Shown: positions 18,998-27,274 of the stretch, piece after piece
Layout of the letters: the number at the start of each line of letters is the position of its first letter
Position numbering within the stretch: the first letter of the stretch is position 1
Source: Caulochytrium protostelioides
Lineage: Eukaryota; Chytridiomycota; Caulochytriomycetes; Caulochytriales; Caulochytriaceae
Direction: 5' to 3'
NCBI GenBank assembly: GCA_003615045.1
Contig: ML014331.1
Location: forward strand, 1 to 27,274
DNA length: 27,274 nucleotides
Position numbers and translations under genes: made by a program
The notes under the pieces: generated by a model
Databases searched by the model: none
What the model was told of the DNA's origin: nothing
What the model saw: the letters and a program-made list of their open reading frames with translations, nothing else

Positions 18998-20002
18998 TTA
19001 CAGGTGCGGCACCAGACGCGAGCCGCCATCGAGCACGATCTGGTTCGCAGTGGCGTGGGAGCCCGCCCGGCTGCAGAGGTAGAGCGCCGTGCCCGCGATA
19101 TCTTCGCTAGAACCGAATCTTCCCGTGGGTTGATGGCGGATGATTTCGTCGTGGTTGTTTTTGAGACCATAAGCCGTCATGTTGGACGGGAAGATGCCCG
19201 GCAGGATCGCATTAACGGTGATGTGCTCGTAGACAAACTGACGCGCGAGCACACTCGTCAGATGCATAACCGCCGCTTTGGATGCGCTATAACTCCAGGT
19301 CCCGCGGCCCTCGCCCGAGAGCTTGTTGGCGGCGTTCACAGCAATCCCGGCGACGGAGCTAATATTGATCACGCGGGCCGGGTCCTCGTTGCCGCGCGCG
19401 CCGCGGCGCAGCGCCGGCAGCAGCGCCGTCGTCGAATAGAACACGCCCTTCACGTTCAGCGCCATCAGCCGGTCCCATCCGTTCGGCTCGTCGAAGTTCT
19501 CGAGCTCGCTGCCCCAAGTCATGCCGCTGCAATTGATGAGGACGTGGAGCGCCGACTCGTGCTGCAGAAACGCTTTGGCCATCGCCTCGCAGCCCGCGCG
19601 GTTGCTGAGGTCTGCGGTGATGGTGTGGCACGAGCCCGGGCCCATCTGGTTGAACTCGGCGGCGGTCTTTTCCAAGACATCCTTCTTGCGCGACGCTATA
19701 TAGACTTTGGCGCCGTTCTGGACCAGCGCGCGCGCCATATCTGTCCACCATCGACAACGGCATCCCGGAAATGATGACACAATTAAGATCACCATAGGAG
19801 CGTGAAACAGGTGAGTCTCATGAACGATGAAAGCCGTCCCTCGTATCAGAGGTATTAGCTAGGGAGGTTGATGTCAGGGCCACGAGGTGGCCAATGCCTT
19901 ACCTTTGCCGATTCCGGTCCCGCCGCCGGTCACGAGGGCCACCTTGCCCTTGAGCCCGAACAGCGTCGGGATTGTCAAGTCTGTTTTGGGGGTGGACGAC
20001 AT
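18998..20002 (-). CDS. Short-chain dehydrogenase/reductase (classical SDR, RhlG-like)
   Basis: NAD(P)H-dependent oxidoreductase; substrate unknown. Exon 1 is 20002-19903 and exon 2 is 19740-18998. The 162-nt intron (19902-19741) has donor GTAAGG and acceptor GGACAG. The junction splits a codon after its first base and rebuilds Asp34, giving 280 residues. Exon 1 supplies the nucleotide-binding motif VTGGGTGIGK (residues 24-33), which exon 2 lacks. Exon 2 has IASRKKD (Arg51 and Lys52 after strand 2 suggest NADPH), TADLS, NCSG in place of NNAG, catalytic LNVKGVF (Asn129), VINISSVAG (Ser161/162), YSASK (Tyr184, Lys188), NAILPGIFPSNMT and the C-terminal LDGGS. The overall pattern resembles bacterial RhlG and fungal 3-oxoacyl-ACP-reductase-like SDRs (LP.LRR...PARVINI.SVAGI), but the exact substrate cannot be read. 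An extra loop of about ten residues sits between the Ser and Tyr of the active site. Confidence 0.9.
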
Positions 20003-20554
20003 CACGGATGCAAATGACGATGGAGATAGTGCTAGGAGGTCGATAGAGAAAGAAAACGCGTCCGGAAATCGATGACGTCGACGGTTTTGTATGGCAGCTA
20101 ACGCTGATTATACAAACGCTTCGGATCGTGCTCGAACATGATCGTCGAGAGCCCCGAGAGTAATCGACGTGATCGCAGTACATATAGCTTTGATCATGTC
20201 ACCGGAAGTCAATGGGTTAACCGACGAGATCGCGCGGCGAGCCAGCGAGTGCACCCTTGTCGCGGCGCGACGACACAGACGTGGCCGCGCGATTGCATAT
20301 CATACCAAAACGGGGGGGCGCCGTCGCGTCATTTGGGGGCCATGGCGCACGGCCGGACTGACGGCAACCGACAGAGTTCCTGATCATCGTAAGTTATCAT
20401 CGACGGTCGAGCTATAGGACGATGGATTCTGTGAGGTGCTGATGCGCGTCGGAATCAGCGGATATCATGACGAATCGCTGTGGCGCTAAATCGCCCATGT
20501 CACCGCCATTTGTTGGCTTGATTGTGACTCGGAAGGTATGCGGCCCCCGAGGAC
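20003..20554. other. Intergenic region upstream of the dehydrogenase, no gene supported
   Basis: About 550 bp holding the dehydrogenase promoter. Base composition is visibly more balanced than in the neighbouring genes. No exon or RNA gene was recognised. Confidence 0.4.
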
Positions 20555-20892
20555 ATGGTGAACAAGTCTTCCACCGTCGCCGCGGGCGACATGTCGGCCG
20601 GCGGTGCCGGTGGTGCCGGCGGCATACCCGATATAAGCGGTCTCGGCGCCAAGCTCTCCAACTTGGACTTCATGAAGATGGTTTCGTCGACAATGAGTCA
20701 CCTGAGTAACAGCTGGAGTCCATGACGTACAACCCCACCATGAGCCCGACGGCGCAGTCGCTGATGTCGGATCCGTCGGCCGTCGCGGGTCTCATGAACT
20801 ATCCTCGGATGGCCGACATGGCCAAGCACCTGGGGCGCTGCCAAAGGCGGCGCCGGAACGAAAGGCCGTCGGTTTAAGATGAGCGGGATCGT
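20555..20892 (+). pseudogene. Decayed C-terminal fragment of an STI1-type (SGT2/ubiquilin-like) co-chaperone
   Basis: No intact frame, but a consistent run of Met/Asn/Pro-rich helices typical of STI1 domains is spread over two frames. The first part reads GGAGGIPDISGLGAKLSNLD then FMKMVSSTMSHLSN. Near 20710 the frame changes and continues QLESMTYNPTMSPTAQSL, MSDPSAVAGLMNYPRMADMAKHLG. Near 20834 it returns to the first frame with GAAKGGAGTKGRRFKMSG. The order Gly-rich linker, PDxSxL, then repeated MSxPxxxxxLMxxPxMAxMAKxxG is that of the tail of SGT2-like co-chaperones, which hand tail-anchored proteins to the GET pathway. The TPR repeats that should precede it are absent from the window. It is therefore a duplicated fragment or retained relic rather than the working gene. 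An AATAAA lies downstream at 21026. Confidence 0.45.
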
Positions 20893-21256
20893 GCTTGGCC
20901 ACAACCCTTCCCATCATCCCCCCTCTTCTGTCGGGACGGACACGTCATCCGGCTCTCCGCCTTCCGCCCTCCGTCGCTTTAGCTTTTCGCTCATGACGAC
21001 ACGAACTATAGAAAACTGACAATTTAATAAATACAGGGGAGAGTTCGATTCGAACCTCCAGAGGTCCCCATGGGGTGGTTGGTTGATGCCCCGCGCTGAG
21101 GTGAACACGCACTGGGGTTGATGCCATTGGGGGTGGTCCACCTATCGCCTCATGCAAGACAATACTTTACGACGATGCAGATGGCGGCTCATATCAGGGA
21201 GCCGCGTCGGTGCGACGGAGTCGGGCCTGCAGCCGATCGTCGACGGAGCGGGACGC
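20893..21256. other. Short intergenic stretch with AATAAA and a TTCGA palindrome
   Basis: It contains AATAAA at 21026-21031 on the plus strand and, just after it, the inverted repeat GTTCGATTCGAAC (21043-21055). That repeat resembles a Pol III B box, but no tRNA folds around it. It is otherwise the 3' flank of LSM8 and of the co-chaperone relic. Confidence 0.35.
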
Positions 21257-21901
21257 CTATTTGAACGGCGGTAACGTCTCCCCGGGTAGCGTCGCCCACG
21301 GGATCGCTTGGTCACGGACGGGATCGATCTGGGAGACGAGGGCGACGCTGTCGCCGCGCAGCATGTGCACGCCGACGGCCTCGCTCTCAGTGCCCTCGGG
21401 CCCAAAGATCCGCTCTTCGCAACTGCCGAGCACCAGGTTCCACAACTGGTCATAGCCCTTCAGCTCGCCCTATTTCACAAATCGATTCACGCATCACGCA
21501 ACGGATTCATAGTATGCCAAGATAGAGCCGAATCGGTGAGGATGGCGATCCATTCGATCAGTCGGATCAATCCCCTCCATCCGATCCGGATGGATGGCGT
21601 AGCGACAACGGGGTTCATTGAAAGCTTACCAGCATCACACGGCCATCCATCGTCACCACCTGGATGCGCTCTATTTGCCGCGATACGAATGTCAGGTAGT
21701 TCACGTCGGGGGGGATTCGTCATGATCATGACGGTATATACAACATGAGAGATCGAGAGAAATCATGGAAGGGATTGTCTGGTGAGTGACGTTCGCCATA
21801 AGCTTGTCATGGGTGTGTTGTCTGCTTGGGTCATCCACTGACCGGGCAGCGATACGGACAGGATCCACGTTACGATTCAACAGCGACCGGAGATCGTTCA
21901 T
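21257..21901 (-). CDS. LSM8: U6 snRNA-associated Sm-like protein LSm8
   Basis: Subunit that defines the nuclear LSm2-8 ring binding the 3' end of U6 snRNA for pre-mRNA splicing. Three exons: 21901-21874 (28 nt), 21670-21630 (41 nt) and 21469-21257 (213 nt). Intron 1 (203 nt) has donor GTAACG, a CTGAC branch site 21 nt before the exon, and acceptor AAATAG. Intron 2 (160 nt) has donor GTAAGC and acceptor AAATAG. Junction phases agree and give 93 residues (human LSM8 is 96). Exon 1 gives MNDLRSLLN. After the join the product reads QRIQVVTMDGRVMLGELKG then YDQLWNLVLGSCEERIF, VGVHMLRGDSVALVSQID. This is the Sm1 motif (strands 1-3, DGR...G.LKG.D...N.VL) and Sm2 motif (RGD.VA.V), with the LSM8-like NLVL...ERIF and IVRGDNVAVIGEID pattern. 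The ATG sits in a textbook context (GCCACCATG). The first two exons are too short to appear as frames of their own. Confidence 0.9.
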
Positions 21902-23127
21902 GGTGGCGAGTCACGACGGAGCGAGGAAGCGTGCCGCGGTCGGTGCGACACTCACGCAAACAGGTCGACCCAACCGGACGGCGATCGAGTATCGGCGGGC
22001 TGCGGAACGCGAAACTTCGCACAGGGCGGCGTGAGGCCGGAATGAAGCGGCAGCGACGGCGCCCGAGCAAGGAAAAGGAGGGAGGCAGCGGCGAATCGCG
22101 GTCGTCGGCGACGCACACGAGCGATGCACACCGATGACCCGCGGGCGGCCGGCCGCTGTGGCCCGTCCAGACGACGCTGCGGTCACGTGGCCGACGCGCG
22201 GCTCGTCTCATGTCTCTGCGGGTGATGGCGGGAGCCCTGGGTATGCGTTTGAGCCGGCACATGAGGCCTCGAGGCGCGGTCCGACATCGCCGCGGCCTCC
22301 TTCGGCTCGGCGCTGCTCCGCCCCCGCCCTGTCTTCGCCGCCCTTCGATCACGCCGTTGGGTGGCGCGGCGTCCAAGCATGGCTAGCCGCGGCGATCGGA
22401 CCCCCGTCGGGGCCATGACGGTGGTGAGACGGTCACACCGCAGGACCCTGTCGATCCGCTTCCCGAGCGTCCGCCACATCGCCTTATGTTTATTATTGGC
22501 TGTCCGTGATGACGGATGATCCCGTGGTCTCTCGGCCGAAACACGTGCGACACTCGAAAAAGTGGAACTCCCCATATCTATGTGCGAGAATGGCCGATGC
22601 TGACAGAGATGACAGAGACAGCGGTCTGCGGGAACGTCCGTATCCATCCATTCCGGCACTTTTCCAACTAATCATGAGCGATGACCTCTACCTGAACGAC
22701 TGGAGAGGCATGTCAATCGGGACTCAAAATGAGCAACGTAATTCGAAAAAGAGAGAGAGAGCCCCGTTAGGTTGGGTGGATGCGCCCTCGCGGCGTCGAA
22801 AGAGGAAGGGGTCCATTGCGGCGCCCCCCGATGAAATGATGTAACGCGGCCTGGCACGCCAGACCACGACGATGGCCACGTCCACGCGACCGCCAGGTTG
22901 TGCTGATGTGCATTGTGCAAACTCTGTGCAGAAACAACGGAAAAGCTTAACGCTTATCGTCGCTCAAGAGGATCGTACGGAACGCGTCAGAGCCATTCTA
23001 TGTGAATTTCTCATCCTCCTCTCGTCTCTCTGTCTCCTTCTGCCTGATCGCCGACCATTGCCGAGCTCTTTCTCACCATCAGCACACCACCCGCATTGCA
23101 CATCGCCACCGCTTGATCACTCTAGCC
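21902..23127. other. Divergent intergenic region between LSM8 and the OCIA-like gene
   Basis: About 1.2 kb between two divergent start codons. No coding exon or RNA gene was supported. The LSM8 side (to about 22400) is GC-rich; the centre and the OCIA-like side are more A/T-rich, with CT-rich leader sequence just before the ATG at 23128. Open frames here (for example 22506-22844 on plus) show no family resemblance. Confidence 0.45.
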
Positions 23128-24018
23128 ATGTCACCGACGCCTGAGAATGATCCCCGCAAGCGCGCGCTGCAGGCGCTGGCGGAGCAGAACTACCAGCTCA
23201 CGCCGACCGAGAAGCAGGCCCTCGTGACGGCGCGCAACGCCTTTCTCTCGTGCTATGTGTCAGGCCTCGCGGCCGGGATCGGCGCCTCGTGGTACTACGT
23301 CTACCGCATGCAGGCCAAGCGCTTCGCTGCCGCGCGCGGCGCCCGCGTGTTCACCCTCTTCGTCGGCGCGCTCGCCGGCGAGTTCGTTGGCCGCAGCTTC
23401 GGCCAGTCCCGCGCCGCCGGCCTGCTCCAGATGCAGCTCCCGCCGCAGTCGCCGATCCGCGCCGCGATGAACGCCCGCGACGGCGCCGAGGGCCTCATCT
23501 TCCGCGACCACGACCTCGCGCCCGCCGACCCGAGCGCCGCCGCGATGGGCGCGGATGCCCCCGACATGGCGGCCAGCAGCGACCGCGGGCTCGCGCGGCC
23601 GTCCGCGACCGGCCGCCGCGCGTTCAGCCCCGAGCAGCAGCAGATCGTCGACCGCTGGGAGCAGTTGCGCCAGCAGGGCGGGCCCATCGAGGGGACGGAC
23701 GACGACGGCAGCGACGCTTCGGCACGCGGCGTCGAAGGCGAGCGCCTCGTCTCGGATTCCGACGCCGCATGGGCATCGTCCAATCCGACGGCCATCGCGC
23801 CCTCGGCGTCGGCGACGCGCGCCTCCGCGGCGACGTCCGTCGCCGCGTCGCGAGGCAACGGGCACAGCACCCGCACAGCGCTGCCAGGGATCGCCGTCGC
23901 CGGCGAGACGGACGCAACCGAACTGCCGCGCACGCGCGAAGACTTCGAAGCCGGGCTCCGCCAGGGGCTGCTGCGAACAAACAAGTATGGCGACGTCGTC
24001 GACGTCGACACGCGCTAA
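23128..24018 (+). CDS. OCIA-domain-like two-helix membrane protein
   Basis: 296 residues from the first ATG; the frame upstream opens only with GTG. The N-terminal 115 residues follow the OCIA layout: LTPTEKQALVTARNAFLSCYV (residues 24-44), a first membrane segment (about 39-58, GLAAGIGASWYYVY), a basic linker (RMQAKRFAAARG), a second glycine-zipper-like membrane segment (about 73-92, FTLFVGALAGEFVGRSFG), and LPPQSPIRAAM resembling the SPLGEAL end of OCIAD1. OCIAD proteins of animals lie in the inner mitochondrial membrane or endosomes. A similar location here is an inference. Residues about 115-296 are Ala/Ser/Asp-rich and probably disordered, ending in a short helical piece (REDFEAGLRQGLL). 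Resemblance is by pattern, so another small two-helix membrane family is possible. The gene is convergent with CDC7, 150 bp away. Confidence 0.6.
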   Translation: MSPTPENDPRKRALQALAEQNYQLTPTEKQALVTARNAFLSCYVSGLAAGIGASWYYVYRMQAKRFAAARGARVFTLFVGALAGEFVGRSFGQSRAAGLLQMQLPPQSPIRAAMNARDGAEGLIFRDHDLAPADPSAAAMGADAPDMAASSDRGLARPSATGRRAFSPEQQQIVDRWEQLRQQGGPIEGTDDDGSDASARGVEGERLVSDSDAAWASSNPTAIAPSASATRASAATSVAASRGNGHSTRTALPGIAVAGETDATELPRTREDFEAGLRQGLLRTNKYGDVVDVDTR

Positions 24019-24168
24019 GCGTGGAGCGTGCCGTCCTCGCGATTTCCGGCGTTGGAACGCCGGACGCGACTCAGTGTATATCGGGACTGTATTCTATTTA
24101 TTCGACCACGCGTTAGCGGCAGCGCGCGAGGCGCCTTTCGAGACAACAAAAAATCGCGGCGCGCGATG

Positions 24169-24888
24169 TCACGTCTTCGGATGTGGCGCACGGCGCTTGC
24201 TGGCCGGCATTCCGTCGCCATCGGCCTCGTCGTCCTCGCCTCGGCGTCGCCGTATGCCACGCCGGGGACGACCACTCGCCACGTCGAATTCCGCGTGGTT
24301 CTGCGCATCATCATCTGTCCCAGTCCCGTTGTCTTGCACATCATCGTTGCGTATGACCGCGCTCGCGTCTGCCTCGGCATTGGCACTGCCATCACCATCG
24401 GCCGATGCATCTTGATGATCGCCATCCTGGCCCACGTCCCTATCGCCATGAGCATGCGTTTCGACACCGTCGACTTCCGGAATTGGATCGGGCATGGGTC
24501 GTGGCGACAGGGGCAGCATTGGCGGGGACATGGGCGAGCCCGTGGTGGCATCCTGTGAATGCAGTGAGTGCGGCTGCGACGGCAGCGCAAGCGCATGGCG
24601 AGCGTTCGCCGCGGCCGCCGTGGCCGATGCGCGAAGCGGCAAGCGGTCCGAGGGATGGCGCGGCGGCATCCCGCTCTCCGGCACGACACCCGTGTTGCCC
24701 ATGTGGTCCGCGGTCGTTGCGTCTTCCTCCCGAGAGTCGCTGCCCGGAGCTGGGCCATCACCGCCACCGTCGCCGTCACCGTTGCCATTACCGTGGTGGT
24801 AGTCATCGCCATTGCGGTTGTCATCGCCGCCGCTCTCGCCATCACGGTTGCCGTCATGTGGGGTGGCCTCGCCCCGAGGCTGGGACGA

Positions 24889-24942
<54 letters not shown>

Positions 24943-26253
24943 AGCGAGGAACGGGTGGCGCAGCGCGGCCTCGGCGGTGAGGCGCTCGGCGGGGTTGAGG
25001 GTGAGCAAACGCTCGAGAAAGTCGAAACCTTCGTCGGGGATGTCGCGGTATCGCTCGGACCAGAGGCGCTGGCAGAGCGTGCGGAGCGGGACGGGATCTG
25101 AAACGGAAGGCACGTTCGTATTGAAGGTGCGGCGGAACGTGCGCGCTGCGGCCTGCATCGCCTCGCGGCCAAAGAGATGGGCGATCTCGAGCAGCGCTTC
25201 CTGGTCGTCCGTCGCGTTGAAGAAGGGGAACCGCCCCGAGAACAGCGATAGGAGGATGACACCGACGGACCAGATGTCGACGACGGGCGTCTGGTGGACA
25301 ACCTTGAAGAGGACTTCGGGGGCGCGGAAGCCGCGCGTGCCGGCGCGGTTCGCGCGGATCGAAGGCCGTGTATCCTTGGCAAAGCACCCGCCGCCGGCGC
25401 CCGGAAACATGCGCCGGATGCGCGTCTGCAGGTTGGTCGTGGCGCGCACGGGATACTTGGCGGCCTGGGCATCGATCTGCGCGCGCTCTTTGGCTGTCGG
25501 CGACCGGACCTCCTGGGCAAGCCCAAAGTCGACAATGATGCCCGTGCGACGCGCCATATTGTAGAGAAAGTTGGACGGCTTGATGTCGCGGTGGATGTAG
25601 TTCTTGGCATGGACATGCGCCAGCCCCCGCAGCAGCGCCCGCAGGTACGAGCGGATCTGGTCCATGTCCATGCGGATCTGGAGCTGCCGCCAGTCATCGA
25701 ACTGGAAGTACGGCAGCACGGCCAGCACCTGGTCCTCGTGGCGCAGAATCGTGATCAGCGGGCCGACGTTCGGATGCCCGCCGAGCTCGTCCAGGATTTT
25801 GAGTTCGTTGTAGATGCGCTGCGGGCTGCTGGTGACATAGATGCGTTTCAGCGCGACCATCCGGCACAGGCAGACGCCGCTGTTGGCCTCGAGCGCAGCG
25901 ACCTGGGCCTGCGCTTGCGCCACGTGGTGGCTCGCCTGAGCCACGAGTGCGTGGGCCGCGTGGAGTGCCACATGCTCGGGGTCGAGCTGCGGGTCGCGTT
26001 CCGCCAGCATCTGGGCCTGCGCGGCCTCGTCATGGGCAACCTCCAAGGCCGCAGCGGCCTTCGCCGCGCGCCGACGCGCGACCCACAGCCGGTCCTCGGC
26101 CTTGTACACCGACGAGAACGTGCCCTCGCCGATCTTAGTCACGATTCGGAAGCGGTGCGCAAGGCCCGGGAAGTCATTGTACAGGTCGAGGATTTCCTCG
26201 GCCAGATGGTCTTCGACATCGGGCTCGTGCTCGGGCGGGGCCGTGGACGCCAT
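24169..26253 (-). CDS. CDC7: Cell-division-cycle kinase CDC7 (DDK catalytic subunit)
   Basis: Ser/Thr kinase that, with Dbf4, phosphorylates the MCM helicase to fire replication origins. With the start at 26253 the protein has 694 residues. Kinase motifs: KIGEGTFSSVYKA (40-52), VALK (Lys136), E150, HRDIKPSNFLYN (Asp223), VDFGLAQE (Asp242), AGTRGFRAPEVL (304-315), DIWSVGVILLSLFSGRFPFF, and LNPAERLTAEAALRHPFL. FSSVY, KPSNFLYN and the TxGFRAPEVL segment with its ATDD follow-on are CDC7 hallmarks. The activation-segment insert (about 250-303) is present but much shorter than in human. Odd points are an Ala/His/Gln-rich insert (52-131) between strands 2 and 3, an (EP)n run directly after the kinase fold, and a long Gly/Asp/Asn-rich tail ending in basic import-like clusters (RRGIRRRR, ASKRRAPHPK). 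The ATG at 26253 has A at -3 and G at +4; an in-frame ATG at 26427 would add 58 low-complexity residues. Confidence 0.93.
24890..24943 (-). repeat. GAGCCC hexamer microsatellite encoding (EP)n
   Basis: About nine tandem six-base units (GGGCTC on the plus strand) encode Glu-Pro dipeptides immediately after the CDC7 kinase domain. Confidence 0.85.
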
Positions 26254-26845
26254 CCTGGCATCCTCGCGCGCCCACGTGGCAGCAGCGACGGGGGAACGGA
26301 GGGTCCAATACGGGGCGACGGGGAAGGAGGGGGGAAGCGGCCGCCGGGGAGAAGCGGCACCGGTTCGATCACCACGTGGGCCGTCAGGGTCCTGCCCGCC
26401 GGCAGGCCGACCGCCACCGGTCGGCATCGCTCGCGCCCGACTGCGGCGCCTGCGGCGGCGGCGGTCTCGGCACGTCTTCTGAGGGCATCCAAGAGCCTGT
26501 CCCCCGGTTCTGCCACGTGGTGGTATCTCGCGGTATCGTCACGTGACGGCTCGCATCGGACCGGATCCCGCGAGAGGGTTGGCGGCGGTGGTCCCGACCA
26601 ATGGCGGCCCGACGGGCGGTGGCGGCGGCGGGCGGGCGAGTCGGCGGCGGTCCCCAAGCATGGCCGCAGGCCACGGGCGAGTCGTCGTATTTTCGTCAGG
26701 ACGCGTGGCTTGGTGCGAGAAGGGATATTCAAAACAACGTTTGTTCAAGTGATCAAGTGTTCAAATGGAGACGACCTAACACGAACGCTGTGCCCTTCTT
26801 GGCGCACCCCCAGGTTTCCCCCACGGAGGCAGTAGGGCATCTGAT
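26254..26845. other. CDC7 upstream region, no separate gene supported
   Basis: About 590 bp. The first 170 bp are open in the CDC7 frame (possible longer N-terminus), the rest GC-rich, turning A/T-richer after about 26700. No MCB-type ACGCGT box or other known cell-cycle element was seen. Confidence 0.4.
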
Positions 26846-27274
26846 TCATCTCCGGATGAGCTTGTCGACCTTGGGCAGCAGCGGGTCGTGCCCGGGGTTG
26901 CGGCATGAAATGAACAGCGCCGCTACTCTGACGGGTAAGGCCAGACGGATGTTCAACGCGGCATAGCGATTGCGGTTCACAAACTTGCTGAGGCTGTTTG
27001 AAACGCATCACAGCCATCCTCCGACTACGTTCGAAAAAGCTGGACGCCAGGGCAGGACCAGCGTTTAATCGTTCTACAGTGAGACGGACGTGTGGTTCAG
27101 GGCTCGTTCTTCGTCGAACGGCTTCCTCTTTCTGTACCCAGCTGCTCTTGGGTTGTCGCGAACGTCTCCTGCGTTGGCAGCGTGGATCCGAACAAGCCAC
27201 ATCGAGTGGCATATGGGACGCGCAGCGAACCCTTTCGGAAAAAGTAAGGGGCCAATCGAGACAAACGAGGGGCC
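26846..27274 (-). pseudogene. Decayed TnpB/Fanzor-like transposase C-terminus, running off the right edge
   Basis: No intact frame. On the minus strand the last part (about 27007-26846) reads SKFVNRNRYAALNIRLAL and ends at a stop at 26846. It resembles the zinc-finger and RuvC-III end of TnpB-like proteins, where a Cys pair is followed by FVNRDxNAAxNIR. The catalytic Asp position is not conserved, and the piece upstream of it is interrupted. Further upstream on the same strand is a basic segment (GYRKRKPFDEERALN) that may belong to the same element. The family call rests on one motif block, so it is tentative. The region is also less GC-rich than the housekeeping genes, consistent with inserted DNA. 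Terminal repeats were not identified, because the element leaves the window. Confidence 0.33.

Noticed and set aside
21036-21100. A tRNA gene around the GTTCGATTCGAAC sequence
   Set aside because: The T-loop-like sequence is present on both strands because it is a palindrome, but no 5-bp T stem, acceptor stem or anticodon arm can be formed on either strand.
22506-22844. Open frame of 112 codons on the plus strand
   Set aside because: No domain, composition or context supports it; it lies in the divergent intergenic region and looks like chance.
26745-27212. Intact 155-codon minus-strand frame at the right edge as a gene
   Set aside because: Its peptide shows no family resemblance, whereas a neighbouring frame of the same strand carries the transposase-like motif, so this frame is probably incidental.

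Overview
This is a GC-rich eukaryotic chromosome segment, most likely from an early-diverging (chytrid-like) fungus. The evidence is as follows: protein genes carry short GT-AG introns of about 100-200 nt; the orotidine 5'-phosphate decarboxylase is the stand-alone fungal type rather than a bifunctional UMP synthase; and the core proteins (MSH2, RPN9, TPR/Mlp, LSM8, CDC7) are clearly eukaryotic. The fungal assignment is an inference from gene content; no species-specific marker was seen.

Layout, left to right. 1-1135 (+): the 3' part of a Ser/Thr-rich, repeat-built surface protein with a GPI-type tail. 1268-4204 (-): MSH2. 5010-5900 (+): URA3-type OMP decarboxylase. 6060-8203 (-): a two-exon protein of unknown family with two Cys-rich motifs and long acidic tracts. 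9198-10501 (-): two-exon RPN9/PSMD13. 11150-18226 (-): a giant intronless TPR/Mlp nuclear-basket nucleoporin. 18998-20002 (-): a two-exon short-chain dehydrogenase. 20555-20892 (+): a decayed STI1-type (SGT2-like) co-chaperone fragment. 21257-21901 (-): LSM8, split into three exons of 28, 41 and 213 nt. 23128-24018 (+): an OCIA-domain-like two-helix membrane protein. 24169-26253 (-): CDC7 kinase. 26846 to the right edge (-): a decayed TnpB/Fanzor-like transposase tail.

Most genes are housekeeping and nuclear: mismatch repair, pyrimidine synthesis, proteasome lid, nuclear pore, U6 snRNP and replication initiation. They are not an operon and share no single pathway. The accessory material is the repeat-built surface protein at the left edge, the gene-poor stretch around 20.0-23.1 kb, and the transposase relic at the right edge. 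No new defence or mobile system was found. The most unusual signals are an MSH5-like Walker A loop in MSH2, a long helical insert inside the CDC7 N-lobe, a low-complexity insert in the phosphate loop of OMP decarboxylase, and two broken gene remnants.
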